IMG/VR virus record: IMGVR_UViG_3300010413_000062
Coordinates: 1 to 44,315 of that record
Reading direction: 5' to 3' (one strand)
Length of the DNA stretch: 44,315 nt
DNA from: a virus
Both the position numbers and the translations under genes were made by a program. Position 1 is the first letter of the stretch. Every line of letters begins with the position of its first letter. The notes below the pieces were generated by a model. The model was not told the DNA's origin, made no database searches, and saw nothing but the letters and a program-made list of their open reading frames with translations. This document shows positions 8,173-16,661 of the stretch, in pieces.

Positions 8173-10434
8173 CTAACACTGTCCAAAACTTGTCTTAGCC
8201 CATTCTGTTACCTGTATTCCCATAATCATCCGGTCTGGGTTGCCCACCTCTCCGTCGAGTATCTGAACTGTGTGGGGCAAGCATGACTGGATGTTACGCA
8301 ACAGAGTACTCTTGTCGTCTGAGGGGATGCCTTCTCGTTTGCACCACCATCGCCAAAGTTCGTAGAGATGATCTGCTGACACGCCCGGCCCTTCTGTAGT
8401 CTCTTCCAGACAGTACTGAGCAAAATACGGGATCGGTGATGTGAGTTGCTTGAACGCTCGCATGGCCATCCGTGATTCTTGTGGCTCGATGAATTTGCCA
8501 TTCTCATAGAGACTTTTCAACCCACGTAGCGCCCAATTAATCAGCTTGCCTTCTGATGCTTCCTGCGTAAGTCGGTCCTTGAGGGTGGTGTCGGCGTGAC
8601 CTACGAACGATTTATTGAACGGCAAGATCATGGTTCGGCGTTCGAGTGATCCGCTGTTGTCAGTGAGGGCCGGATAGTCGTTCATGGCAAAAGTGAAACG
8701 ACAATTTAGATGTACCTTGGGGAGATGCGCTTTGCCTTTCAGGTTGACAACCACGGCATCTCGGCCTACGATAGTCAGAATCTTGGCCAGTACGGATCGT
8801 TCCTCGCGCTTGGACGCCGATACCACATCCCCCATCACGACACTCAGCTTGTTCATAAGAGGATGTAATCCAAAATCCCCAGACAACGATAGAAACGAAG
8901 ACTCGCCTGCATTACAGTCGCCCATCATAGCCTGAAGGGCTGTTGTTACTGTACCCTTGCCTGCTCCGGTCAAACCCTTCAGCATCAAGAGTTTTTCCTG
9001 TGACATATCAGCGACAGTGTTGTACCCGAACCACTGTTGGAGTAAGAGCATCCGTTCTTCATCATCCTCTACGATGCTTGCATACACCTGTTCCCATAGT
9101 TCTGACTCGGCGTTTTCATCGAACTTGTAGGGGAACACGTTGAACGTGAAAAGGTCGGGTGTTGGTGGATACAGTTTGATATGCCCGGCCATGTACTCGT
9201 CTACATTGAGGATGCCGTTTTGAAACACGATCAGGCGTGATGGATCGGGGTGGTCGCCTGGTGTCAGCCAGCAAGGTGGGTCGGGTTCGATCAGACACTC
9301 AGCAGTACAGGCTTCCATGATGTCCCGGACCTTGGCGCTGGTGAGTTTGTACGGCTTGACGGCATTGGTTGCGTCGAGGAACTTTCGGCCTCCGATACCT
9401 TGGTATATCCGTGATTTGATCTGGTTCTTAGTCAGCTTCTCGTACACACCACCAGTGAACTCTACGAAATCTTCTCGGTAGATACCGAGCGTCTGCTTGC
9501 CCTCATCGGTTCTTGTATCTCGTAACCAAGTCCGGGCCACGACCAAGGCTTCGTCGCTCTCGAATATGTCGCTGTCAAGTGTTTGATCGCCCTGATTCTC
9601 AATATACCGTAGCAGTTCCTCTTTGGTTAGCCCTTTGTTCACCCACTGCCGCAAGTCCTTGACTCCTTCCGGGGGCATCAGTTTGGTACAGTCGGGGCAC
9701 TGATTCTTGAGTTGAGCAAACGTGGACTCCATCCCGGCCCGACCTGCCCCGGCGTCGTTCTCGCCGATGACTACAACTCGTCTACTGGTCAACAAGCCGA
9801 TCAGGTCTTGGCTCTTGCTGGCCGCACTCGGCTTGCCTACTACCACGAAGCCGAGGTCGTAGGCTGCACAGACATCAGAATGACCTTCTACGACCAGCGT
9901 TGGGTGTTCGGATGGGGCGAGGATCGACCAACTTCGGGTAACGAGTTTCTGACGAACAGGATCAAGGATGTGGAGATAACCGAGTTCCATCGGTTTGGCT
10001 GATCCTGCTTTGATGTGGACACAGATCACCGAGTTCGGGTTGTGGTGCTCGCCTTTGGGGTAGAGACAGCCATCAGGTTTGCCACAGAGCGGGCACGGGT
10101 ACGTTTTCGAGACCCGCGCCCAACCGTGTGGTTTCTCATACATGGAGGTGTCGTGACTAACAACGTAGACCAACCCACGTTTGCTACCAGGAACCATTAA
10201 CTTCTTACCGTTGGCGAATCGTCGGTTGAGGCCGATCACCTTACCCTCGGCGTTGCGTTCAGGTGTGACCCAGGACCAGCTACCATACTCATCACAGGGG
10301 ATCAAGCCGACTCCCGTGCTGTAGATGGATTCTACTGAGACCCCAAGCTGTTCGGCGAGAGCTTCGTACAAGGCCGGGAACCGGGCGATGTTGGCTACGT
10401 AGATGTTGTAGAGTTTTTCGATGTCAGTTGGCAT
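8173..10434 (-). CDS. Primase-helicase: zinc finger, TOPRIM and SF3 helicase (753 aa)
   Basis: This is the replicative primase-helicase. In order: a zinc-binding segment near residues 114-140 (CPLCGKPDGC, later Cys138); a TOPRIM domain at about 178-265 with VVEGHSD (Glu183) and VVIGENDAG (Asp227); a linker; then a superfamily 3 D5/P4-type helicase at about 400-680. Helicase motifs are Walker A GLTGAGKGT (Lys493), a Walker B-like VVMGDV, and the SF3 motif C/sensor FAMNDYPALTD (Asn585) followed by LERRTMILPF. The start at 10434 has GGAG ten bases upstream; a TTG one codon earlier is less likely. It belongs to the coupled replication operon. Confidence 0.92.
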   Translation of the reverse strand: MPTDIEKLYNIYVANIARFPALYEALAEQLGVSVESIYSTGVGLIPCDEYGSWSWVTPERNAEGKVIGLNRRFANGKKLMVPGSKRGLVYVVSHDTSMYEKPHGWARVSKTYPCPLCGKPDGCLYPKGEHHNPNSVICVHIKAGSAKPMELGYLHILDPVRQKLVTRSWSILAPSEHPTLVVEGHSDVCAAYDLGFVVVGKPSAASKSQDLIGLLTSRRVVVIGENDAGAGRAGMESTFAQLKNQCPDCTKLMPPEGVKDLRQWVNKGLTKEELLRYIENQGDQTLDSDIFESDEALVVARTWLRDTRTDEGKQTLGIYREDFVEFTGGVYEKLTKNQIKSRIYQGIGGRKFLDATNAVKPYKLTSAKVRDIMEACTAECLIEPDPPCWLTPGDHPDPSRLIVFQNGILNVDEYMAGHIKLYPPTPDLFTFNVFPYKFDENAESELWEQVYASIVEDDEERMLLLQQWFGYNTVADMSQEKLLMLKGLTGAGKGTVTTALQAMMGDCNAGESSFLSLSGDFGLHPLMNKLSVVMGDVVSASKREERSVLAKILTIVGRDAVVVNLKGKAHLPKVHLNCRFTFAMNDYPALTDNSGSLERRTMILPFNKSFVGHADTTLKDRLTQEASEGKLINWALRGLKSLYENGKFIEPQESRMAMRAFKQLTSPIPYFAQYCLEETTEGPGVSADHLYELWRWWCKREGIPSDDKSTLLRNIQSCLPHTVQILDGEVGNPDRMIMGIQVTEWAKTSFGQC

Positions 10435-10437
10435 CAA

Positions 10438-10605
10438 TTACTCCAATCGGTGTCCGCATACATGACAGTAATCTGGATTCGGGAAACGTATATCAAACGC
10501 ACGTTTGGCCCTACGCTTAACGAAATCAGCTTCTTCTTTCGATAGAGACTCGGCTCGTGCGTATTCGAGTATACACCAGTCTGTCAGTTCTTTGTCAGTC
10601 ATCAT
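10438..10605 (-). CDS. Small CxxC protein (55 aa)
   Basis: The start at 10605 follows GGGGAA in the end of the upstream gene; a GTG at 10620 would add five residues. The helical acidic body ends in YCHVCGHRLE, one half of a zinc ribbon. The end of the gene supplies the ribosome-binding GGAG for the primase-helicase, so the two are likely coupled. Function unknown. Confidence 0.65.
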   Translation of the reverse strand: MMTDKELTDWCILEYARAESLSKEEADFVKRRAKRAFDIRFPNPDYCHVCGHRLE

Positions 10606-10616
10606 GAGGTTCCCCG

Positions 10617-11381
10617 TCACACTTTACTCACTTGCTTCAGGATCGTATCCTTGATCTGGAACCACTGTTCCTCGGTGATCTTGGCTTCGTCCTCGTTGAC
10701 CTTGGCCACTTCGGCCAGCCACAACTCGTTCAAGGCGTCGTTAGTCACATCGTCCCGCTTGAGGTTGAAGCACTCGTTGTAGGCTTCGTCAGCCGTACAC
10801 TTGCCCACGGGCTTGCTGGCCTTGGGCGGCTTCGGGGCTGTCGGCTTAGATGGCTTCTTGCCCTTGGCGGCTGGCTTCTCGGCCTTCTTACTCTTGGCCG
10901 AGACTGGTTTGGCCGGGGTCTTGTTCGCGGCCAGGACTGAGGCGTATCGGGCCTGTAGAGCCATAGCGTCTTCCTTGCTGATGCTCTGGACGGTCTTGGT
11001 CGGCGGGGCGTCGGCTTCGTCTATCCACTGAACCTGAAGGCTGGTGTTCTCGTTGTAAGTCCGCTCTTCGACGCGGAAGGACAGGGGCAGGTCCGCCATA
11101 TCCATGTCCATAAGTTCCACGAAGCTGGCTCCATCCCAACCTGTTATCTTCTTGAGTTGCTGACTGTTCTTGGTCTCCTTGTCCTTGGAGTCGATCAGGA
11201 CGCCATACCATGTGATCTCATCGTGTTCGGAGTCTACCGGCAGGAACTCGCCGGTGTCCGGATCGTGGACCTCGGTTGCCCGGAGCATGAGTACTTCCTG
11301 CGGGAAGCCGTTTGTGGACTGGGTGAGGGCGTTACCTGTTATTACGCCACGATAGAAACCTGTCGTGTTGATTAGACCCAT
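10617..11381 (-). CDS. Putative single-stranded DNA-binding protein (254 aa)
   Basis: The N-terminal 135 residues are beta-rich and look like a compact OB-type or DUF669-type domain (GFYRGVITGNAL, LSFRVEERTYNENTSLQVQW). Residues about 155-195 are a Lys/Pro/Ala-rich linker, and the C-terminal 60 residues are helical and charged. The arrangement Sak4-like ATPase, this gene, then primase-helicase is the usual place of a phage SSB partner. It starts one base after the upstream stop, with AAAGGGGAA. The fold call rests on position and composition, not a clear motif. Confidence 0.5.
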   Translation of the reverse strand: MGLINTTGFYRGVITGNALTQSTNGFPQEVLMLRATEVHDPDTGEFLPVDSEHDEITWYGVLIDSKDKETKNSQQLKKITGWDGASFVELMDMDMADLPLSFRVEERTYNENTSLQVQWIDEADAPPTKTVQSISKEDAMALQARYASVLAANKTPAKPVSAKSKKAEKPAAKGKKPSKPTAPKPPKASKPVGKCTADEAYNECFNLKRDDVTNDALNELWLAEVAKVNEDEAKITEEQWFQIKDTILKQVSKV

Positions 11382-11382
11382 G

Positions 11383-11595
11383 TTAGTTCCCCTTTCGCTT
11401 GATTAGTTTGAGTTCTTGTGCTTTGAACTGATTAATCATTCCGTTTCTACGTTTTACCGTATACGGGTACTCTTCATTTGATTCATAGTCCGTTACTTTT
11501 CCCCGGTGCCCTATTCTAAAGAAACTCGACTGACTATATGACCCTAGTTCTTTCACAACCTCTACAGTGTCTCCTACTTTGAACTTGCGTGCCAT
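11383..11595 (-). CDS. SH3/KOW-like small protein (70 aa)
   Basis: A small beta-barrel-like protein: FKVGDTVEVVKELG, then GHRGKVTDYE and YPYTVKRRNG resemble an SH3-like or KOW fold of the kind that binds nucleic acid. ATG 11595 overlaps the ATPase stop (TAATG) with GGAGGTGA upstream. It sits between two recombination/replication genes. The specific role is unknown. Confidence 0.65.
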   Translation of the reverse strand: MARKFKVGDTVEVVKELGSYSQSSFFRIGHRGKVTDYESNEEYPYTVKRRNGMINQFKAQELKLIKRKGN

Positions 11596-12452
11596 TATTC
11601 ACCTCCAAAAAGCAATTGCCATAAACTATCATCGTCCTTGGTTTCAAACGAGATCACTGGATCATCCAAGGTCCGCGATTTGGCTTTGAAGTAGGTCTCT
11701 TCCTTGGTCTGAACCACGCGGGTAGTATCGCCTGATACCTTACCAAACGCCGCGTTCTTGTCCTGCTTCTTGACCCACGTTCCTTGATAATCAATACGGA
11801 AGATGTGGTCGGCCCACTCACACCAAAGAAGAAGAATCGAATACTGGCGACTATGATAAAGCCGAGGTTCATTGCAGAGATAATCGTCTCCCGCAGGATT
11901 GGCGATCTTGTTGTTGATCGACTGACAGATCACGATTACATTCTTACCGGCTTCGATCAATTTATCGCAATCAATGAGAGGCAGGCGCATCGCATCATAG
12001 AGGTGCTTGTAGCCTTTGCCATAGCCATAGGATTCGAGATTGGACGGTTTCGATCCTTGAGGACCAGATACAGTGTTGAGCACATGACGTTCGGCCAAGG
12101 ATTCAAGAATCGTTCCCGTGTCGATCACGACCGTCTGACAATCAAAATCGAGACAAGCACTGATGGCCGCTCGGACATCCTCGAATGTCTCTACGCTGGG
12201 AATGTGCTTGAGTAATTCCCCAGTCTTGGGATGTCGCAGCTTGCGGCCTCCGTCATCAAGGCCGATGAACACAGGATCAGGGGCCATGCTTGCAAGCGTG
12301 GTCTTGCCCATGCCGGTCTCGCCGTAGAGTATGATCTTCTCTCCACTGGTCGCGCCGTCCCACGCTTCGATGGAGAAGGTCTTGGCCTGATTAGGCTTGG
12401 GCGGTATCTTTGTTGTTGGTTTTATTATGGTTGGTGGTTTGGGTCGTAGCAT
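11595..12452 (-). CDS. Sak4-like RecA-fold ATPase (285 aa)
   Basis: A single P-loop ATPase domain: Walker A GETGMGKT at residues 44-51, Walker B TVVIDTG around Asp111, and a short FIGLDDGGRKL strand between them. The size and motifs match the Sak4-type phage recombination ATPases, which load onto single-stranded DNA with an SSB. The adjacent SSB candidate supports this. ATG 12452 has AAAGGAGATAACC upstream. The first 20 residues are Pro/Lys/Thr-rich and overlap the preceding small gene in another frame. Confidence 0.8.
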   Translation of the reverse strand: MLRPKPPTIIKPTTKIPPKPNQAKTFSIEAWDGATSGEKIILYGETGMGKTTLASMAPDPVFIGLDDGGRKLRHPKTGELLKHIPSVETFEDVRAAISACLDFDCQTVVIDTGTILESLAERHVLNTVSGPQGSKPSNLESYGYGKGYKHLYDAMRLPLIDCDKLIEAGKNVIVICQSINNKIANPAGDDYLCNEPRLYHSRQYSILLLWCEWADHIFRIDYQGTWVKKQDKNAAFGKVSGDTTRVVQTKEETYFKAKSRTLDDPVISFETKDDDSLWQLLFGGE

Positions 12453-12570
12453 TGGTTATCTCCTTTGTTCTTCTGATTCGTTCAGCTTCTTCTAATCGTT
12501 CTATGCGTATCGTTAGAACCAAAAACGACGCTAAGTAAACGACACAACCTACTATAATCAAATAACTCAT
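12391..12570 (-). CDS. Small single-pass membrane protein overlapping the ATPase (59 aa)
   Basis: From ATG 12570 (GAGGAAGGTGAGAAAG upstream) the peptide begins MSYLIIVGCVVYLASFLVLT, one N-terminal membrane helix, then a charged helix (RIERLEEAERIRRTKE) and a Thr/Asn-rich tail. The last 62 bases overlap the Sak4-like gene in another frame. Repeats at both sides suggest it entered as a cassette. Function unknown. Confidence 0.5.
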   Translation of the reverse strand: MSYLIIVGCVVYLASFLVLTIRIERLEEAERIRRTKEITNATTQTTNHNKTNNKDTAQA

Positions 12571-12573
12571 CTT

Positions 12574-12789
12574 TCTCACCTTCCTCTCTTAGTTGTTGGT
12601 TTGGGTCTCATTGGTTATCTCCTAAATATCCATTGCACATTGATATTCACATTCTTCGCAACAAGTACATGAAGAATCAGGATTATTATTTACATCTTCA
12701 TCATAGGGACATGGATGTGGGTCTGATGCTGGATTAACCCCACAATGAGGACACAGTTCTTCACTCATATCTCACCTTCCTCTCTTAGT
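12574..12789 (-). repeat. 20-bp direct repeats around a small Cys-rich gene
   Basis: The same 20 bases (TCTCACCTTCCTCTCTTAGT, plus strand) lie at 12574..12593 and 12770..12789. A second shared sequence, CATTGGTTATCTCCT, lies at 12450 and 12609. They place the same ribosome-binding leader before two different small genes and leave an 11-codon mini frame resembling the start of the ATPase joined to the end of the nuclease. Confidence 0.8.
12622..12768 (-). CDS. Cys-rich small protein (48 aa)
   Basis: ATG 12768 follows GGAAGGTGAGAT. The peptide has CPHC near the start, then a cluster CTCCEECEYQC near the end, eight cysteines in 48 residues, so metal binding is likely. It is acidic and has no membrane segment. 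It is preceded closely by the RecB/Cas4-like nuclease. Function unknown. Confidence 0.65.
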   Translation of the reverse strand: MSEELCPHCGVNPASDPHPCPYDEDVNNNPDSSCTCCEECEYQCAMDI

Positions 12790-13938
12790 AAAGTTATCAG
12801 GAACTTCATCCGACCCCAACTCGACGTGGTTGTAGCACAGATCACAGAACTCGCAGCGGTACGTAGCCTCGCAGGACTGTTCGTTCCTCCACCACCTGTT
12901 GTGCTTGTTCATCGACCTGATCGACTGGTAGATGTTAAACAACTCCCACTGGAACGCCTCGATGTCGTTCGACTGGTGTACGATCTCCTTACGAGCGAAG
13001 TAGAACTCCGGGCGCTCGGTGATGTCTTGTAGGAGTCTGGCCCCGAACATCTGGGGTGTTTCTCGGATGGTGAAGGTGCCGGGTTTGGCTCCGGGTTCTA
13101 CTTCGGTTTTTGTTCTGTTTACTGTCAATATCTCTGGTTGCGGATCATCTTGGGTAATCTTGAATTTCTCCCCACAGTACTCCCCGGTCTCCACAAACTT
13201 CTTACTGTCAGTCTGCGATAGCTTCTTCGGCTTGATCCCCGGCTTGTGCCACGCATCATACACCACACCACAGGCTCCCAGTCCAAGCTGGGCAGCGGCG
13301 TAGGTGTAGAGCCGGGTCTGGGTGTCGAGGGTGAGGTGGGACCAGAACGTAGAATCAGAGTCAATGCTCTTGCTGGTGCTCTTGTAGTCGTGGACGAAAC
13401 GGTTGTTGCCAGCGGCGAACACCTTGTCGATCTTGCCCAAGAGCCGGGCCTTGAGCGAGTGTCCGGTGATGGGCGACAGGAGTGGCAGCTTGAAGGACTG
13501 TTCGAGGGCTTCGACCTCGTACCCCTGATCCTGCTGCTGATACCACCACCTGTATCCGACCAGCGTGTAGAGCAGAGTGATCTTCTCGGTCTCCCACTCT
13601 TCGATGGTCTTGGAAATCGGAGGTGTATTGTACCGCTCGTTCAAGTGTCGGATCACGGCGTCCATCGGGTCGTCGGGATTGCGGCCCGTGCCTTCGCAGA
13701 GGGGGCAGTTGGGGTTGGGATAACTGGGATCACCAGCAGCCAAGTTGACTTCATCGCACTTACATACCCTACCTGGCTCGGCGTCATATATCTCTTGGAT
13801 TCGATGATAGTTCGTTCCCACTCGCAGGGCATCGGTGTCTTCGATGGGCGTGAGACCGAGAACGTAGCGGTAGTAGTAGCGCATCGGACACGCTTTGAAA
13901 CACGCCATACTGGTAGCTGATAGGCTGATCTTGCTCAT
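12772..13938 (-). CDS. RecB/Cas4-like PD-(D/E)XK nuclease (388 aa)
   Basis: Motifs of the RecB-family exonuclease fold are present: VGTNYHRIQE (His45, Glu49), LLGKID (Asp171), HDYKS (Asp184, Lys186) and DTQTRLYTYA (Gln207). N-terminal CFKAC and a C-terminal group Cys356, Cys362, Cys365 and Cys368 (RCEFCDLC) resemble the iron-sulphur ligands of Cas4 and AddB. An inserted zinc-finger-like loop (CKCDE, then CPLCEGTG) lies at 59-84. ATG 13938 overlaps the upstream stop (TGATG) with GGAGG before it; a GTG one codon earlier is less likely. A role in DNA end processing or host DNA degradation is inferred. Confidence 0.88.
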   Translation of the reverse strand: MSKISLSATSMACFKACPMRYYYRYVLGLTPIEDTDALRVGTNYHRIQEIYDAEPGRVCKCDEVNLAAGDPSYPNPNCPLCEGTGRNPDDPMDAVIRHLNERYNTPPISKTIEEWETEKITLLYTLVGYRWWYQQQDQGYEVEALEQSFKLPLLSPITGHSLKARLLGKIDKVFAAGNNRFVHDYKSTSKSIDSDSTFWSHLTLDTQTRLYTYAAAQLGLGACGVVYDAWHKPGIKPKKLSQTDSKKFVETGEYCGEKFKITQDDPQPEILTVNRTKTEVEPGAKPGTFTIRETPQMFGARLLQDITERPEFYFARKEIVHQSNDIEAFQWELFNIYQSIRSMNKHNRWWRNEQSCEATYRCEFCDLCYNHVELGSDEVPDNFTKRGR

Positions 13939-14129
13939 CACTCATCCTCCATAAGCAACAACTCAACGTCACTTACTGTCACATCAAGCAGTTCACCATA
14001 ATCCCCGCCGTCCGTGATCTGGTCGAGGTCCAGATTCTTGGCTGTTTCCTTGGCTTCTTGTTCGTCCCTAGCATGAACTTCTATGGCCCATGTCTGGGTT
14101 ACTTCGAGTGTTACCTTATATGGCTTCAT
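13938..14129 (-). CDS. Small hypothetical protein (63 aa)
   Basis: ATG 14129 overlaps the stop of the VRR-NUC gene (ATGA) and AGAGGA lies upstream. The peptide reads as a beta-alpha-beta unit (YKVTLEVTQTWAIEVHARDE, then a helix and VTVSDVELLLMEDE), like small ferredoxin-like phage proteins. Acidic C-terminus. Function unknown. Confidence 0.7.
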   Translation of the reverse strand: MKPYKVTLEVTQTWAIEVHARDEQEAKETAKNLDLDQITDGGDYGELLDVTVSDVELLLMEDE

Positions 14130-14578
14130 ATCAGTCCTCTCATATAATACTCTAACTCTGGAATCCCATGCACAACGAAGTATACTCCGCCAGCCTCTCG
14201 CACTCGCTTCATCCGTCGCTGCTGTCCTTTACTCTGACGACCACCCCGGCCTCTCTTGCACTCGATTTCAAATCCACGCCCATCAGGAGGAAGATACCCA
14301 TGAATATCCCCGCTATCTTTGATTCCATACCGGGCTTCGCCAGGACCACGGCCACAAGCATGAGGATCACAGAGAATACGTCTTGCTCGTAACCATTTTA
14401 CACACAAGTCTTGCACTCCACTTTTGCCTAATTCTGGCAGATCAGGACAGTCCACGACCGGGTGGGTCGGCACGCCTCCGTCCTTGGCCTCGGGCCGGGG
14501 GCGTCGGCCTTCCTTCTGGGCGAGGTAGGCAGCGTGGCAGTTGTCGAGTTTGTCGCGCTTAGTTTTCATCTGAATCAT
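14126..14578 (-). CDS. VRR-NUC type PD-(D/E)XK endonuclease (150 aa)
   Basis: The C-terminal 70 residues match the VRR-NUC fold: KDSGDIHGYLPPDGRGF with Asp91, EIECKRG with Glu106-x-Lys108, and a downstream Gln-rich helix (RQSKGQQRRMKRVREAGG) followed by YFVVHG. Such phage enzymes act as structure-specific or Holliday-junction nucleases. The N-terminal 70 residues are basic with two Cys. The start could be 14578 or 14569; both overlap the upstream gene, and neither has a strong ribosome site. Confidence 0.8.
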   Translation of the reverse strand: MIQMKTKRDKLDNCHAAYLAQKEGRRPRPEAKDGGVPTHPVVDCPDLPELGKSGVQDLCVKWLRARRILCDPHACGRGPGEARYGIKDSGDIHGYLPPDGRGFEIECKRGRGGRQSKGQQRRMKRVREAGGVYFVVHGIPELEYYMRGLI

Positions 14579-14717
14579 CAAACTCTATCGGGTCATCAAC
14601 ATCTGGACAAAAAATATTTTCTTCGGGATTTTCAATTTTATTCCATAGATTACAGCCAGGACCACCATGTTCAAAAGATAAATAATGCGTACAGTTTACA
14701 CACTTCATCTCTCTCAT
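14559..14717 (-). CDS. Small zinc-ribbon-like protein (52 aa)
   Basis: The peptide begins MREMKCVNCTHYLSFEHG, then GPGCNLW and FCPDVDD: a CxxC pair with two further Cys, as in short phage zinc ribbons. The tail is very acidic. ATG 14717 lies close to the AGGGG; ATG 14708 (49 residues) has better spacing. It directly follows the polymerase gene. Function unknown. Confidence 0.65.
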   Translation of the reverse strand: MREMKCVNCTHYLSFEHGGPGCNLWNKIENPEENIFCPDVDDPIEFDDSDEN

Positions 14718-14720
14718 CCC

Positions 14721-16661
14721 CTAAAGTGTCTCACTCAACTTAGCTTCGACGTCCACTGGTAACCCCTCAGCCCAGTCCGGTACGGTACGCATGATCTCAA
14801 CTTGCTTGGCCAGCAGTTCATCGGCCCGATCTACAGGAAGCACGGTCGTTATATCATCGTAGATATGGAGGATCACCGGGATGCCAGTAGCTTCGCATTT
14901 CAACACCCAGTCGGCTAACAGACATCGGCTGATGGCTTGGTCGATGTTCTCCGTCAGCGCTCCTCCCCACAACGCCCCATGATGCCACTTGATCGAACCC
15001 TTCCGGTCGATCTTGGCATGGCGGTAGTAGAGTATCCGGCCCGATGGAAGCACGATCTCAACCGTTCCGTGACTGTTACGAAATGTTACCGGGCCAACCT
15101 CGGCTTCGAGGTGGGGGAACCGGACCACTCGGCGAAAAGCGTTCTCTACCCGATCCCAATATTTGACCACCTTGGAACAAGTGTTGCGATAGAGGTTGAT
15201 GGCATCTTGACAGAACTTGAAGTTCCATTCACCCGAATCAAACAGAGGCCGAAGTTTAGGGTTGGACAAACAGTTGTTGTAAAATCGAGTAGTCCCAAGG
15301 CCGTACTGGTCGCCGAGCACGTTTGTCTTACCTATGACATTACGCATCAGATCAAACCGGGCGTAGACATCGGGGGGATCGTCACTCTTGGGTTTACGAC
15401 ACGGTTCTTTGAACAGTTTGGAGGCGTACTCTGAGTACAGGTCTTCGCCGTTGGCAAATTTATCCAGCATGTCCTGTTGCCCAGCGAGCCAGAACGCGAT
15501 CCGGGCTTCGATCTGGGCCGAGTCACAGACTCCCAGCACGTAGCCATCAGGAGCCGAGAGTGTCTTACGTGTCTCCTTCTTGAGAGGATCGGTCTCGATG
15601 CCACCCCGGTCACGCTTGGTCATGTTGAGTAGGTTGTACCCCTCACCCCCGGACCATCGACCCGTGTGACATCCGTGATAGTTCAGAGGCACGCGAAGCA
15701 GGCCGCCATTGGCGATAGACTGTGTGATGATGTGCCCCAGCTTCAGGATATGGGCGTTCCACTCGCTCGCCCCCATCTTAGCTTCCATCAGATCGCGGAC
15801 TTCCTTCTTGGGGTGAACCATGAGTTGCTGGCAGGCTTCGTCGGTCTTGGCAAGGGCCGGGATGTTGCCCTGCTTGCCTTGTTTCATCGGTATTTCTTCA
15901 CCATCAGGGAGTGCTTCCTGAAGGAGTTTCGGAAACAATATCCGAGACCTGAGTTCTTTGGGAGTACGGCCTGATGCCTGGATCGCAGTAGCGACCTTGG
16001 TTCGCATCTGAACCTGGAGCCTTCGGGCTAAGTCTCGGTCTACCTTGAACCGCTTGTGGAGCCAGAGGTCTAAAGTATGCCGGGCCAGGGCGAGTTCAGT
16101 CTTGGGATTGGACAGCTTTGGCAGCAGGATTTTGAAAAGTTCTGTTTCAAGTTCGACATCATGGATCGTGTACTCGGCCAGGGCTTGTCGTTGTTCGGGG
16201 GTCATGGTGTCCCAGTGCAGACCTTTGAAGTTCTGGGTTTCACCTTTGGGTTTGAGGCCGAACATCTTGGCCATGTCTTTGAGCCTGTGGGACATCCGAC
16301 TATCGTAGTGACTGGCCAAATCCTTGAGGTCGATGATGTACTTGGGGATGATCCTGAACTTTTCTTGGAGGATCGTGATGTCGAACCGGGCGTTCTGTAC
16401 GAGGACAGTATAACGGTCAAGGTGCGGCTGTGTCGCTTTGAGATAATCTTCAATCTCATTGGGAGCAAAGAAGATCGACTGTTCTGTAGTACCCGCACCC
16501 AACCCCGTGAACTCGAACCGATCATCCATGATGTACTCTATCACTGAAAGTTTTCCCAAACTATACTCGGCAGAGAAAAAAGTTTCAAAATCGAGGCATA
16601 AAACATCAACAGGATAACCGACATTTTGTAATATATCTTGCCACACTATACACTTCTCCAT
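14721..16661 (-). CDS. Family A DNA polymerase with 3'-5' exonuclease (646 aa)
   Basis: Exonuclease motifs: LDFE (Asp24, Glu26), QNARFD (Asp94) and YTIHD (Tyr164, Asp168), so proofreading looks intact. Polymerase motif A is CDSAQIEAR (Asp380); motif B is RNVIGKTNVLGDQYGLG (Lys445, Tyr453). By spacing from Lys445 and the YG pair, the site equal to E. coli Pol I Phe762 is Leu449. Motif C reads HIYDDI (Tyr601-Asp602-Asp603) in place of the usual HDE. No 5' nuclease domain is present, as is usual in phages. ATG 16661 has no good ribosome site and overlaps the end of a homing endonuclease remnant. Confidence 0.93.
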   Translation of the reverse strand: MEKCIVWQDILQNVGYPVDVLCLDFETFFSAEYSLGKLSVIEYIMDDRFEFTGLGAGTTEQSIFFAPNEIEDYLKATQPHLDRYTVLVQNARFDITILQEKFRIIPKYIIDLKDLASHYDSRMSHRLKDMAKMFGLKPKGETQNFKGLHWDTMTPEQRQALAEYTIHDVELETELFKILLPKLSNPKTELALARHTLDLWLHKRFKVDRDLARRLQVQMRTKVATAIQASGRTPKELRSRILFPKLLQEALPDGEEIPMKQGKQGNIPALAKTDEACQQLMVHPKKEVRDLMEAKMGASEWNAHILKLGHIITQSIANGGLLRVPLNYHGCHTGRWSGGEGYNLLNMTKRDRGGIETDPLKKETRKTLSAPDGYVLGVCDSAQIEARIAFWLAGQQDMLDKFANGEDLYSEYASKLFKEPCRKPKSDDPPDVYARFDLMRNVIGKTNVLGDQYGLGTTRFYNNCLSNPKLRPLFDSGEWNFKFCQDAINLYRNTCSKVVKYWDRVENAFRRVVRFPHLEAEVGPVTFRNSHGTVEIVLPSGRILYYRHAKIDRKGSIKWHHGALWGGALTENIDQAISRCLLADWVLKCEATGIPVILHIYDDITTVLPVDRADELLAKQVEIMRTVPDWAEGLPVDVEAKLSETL

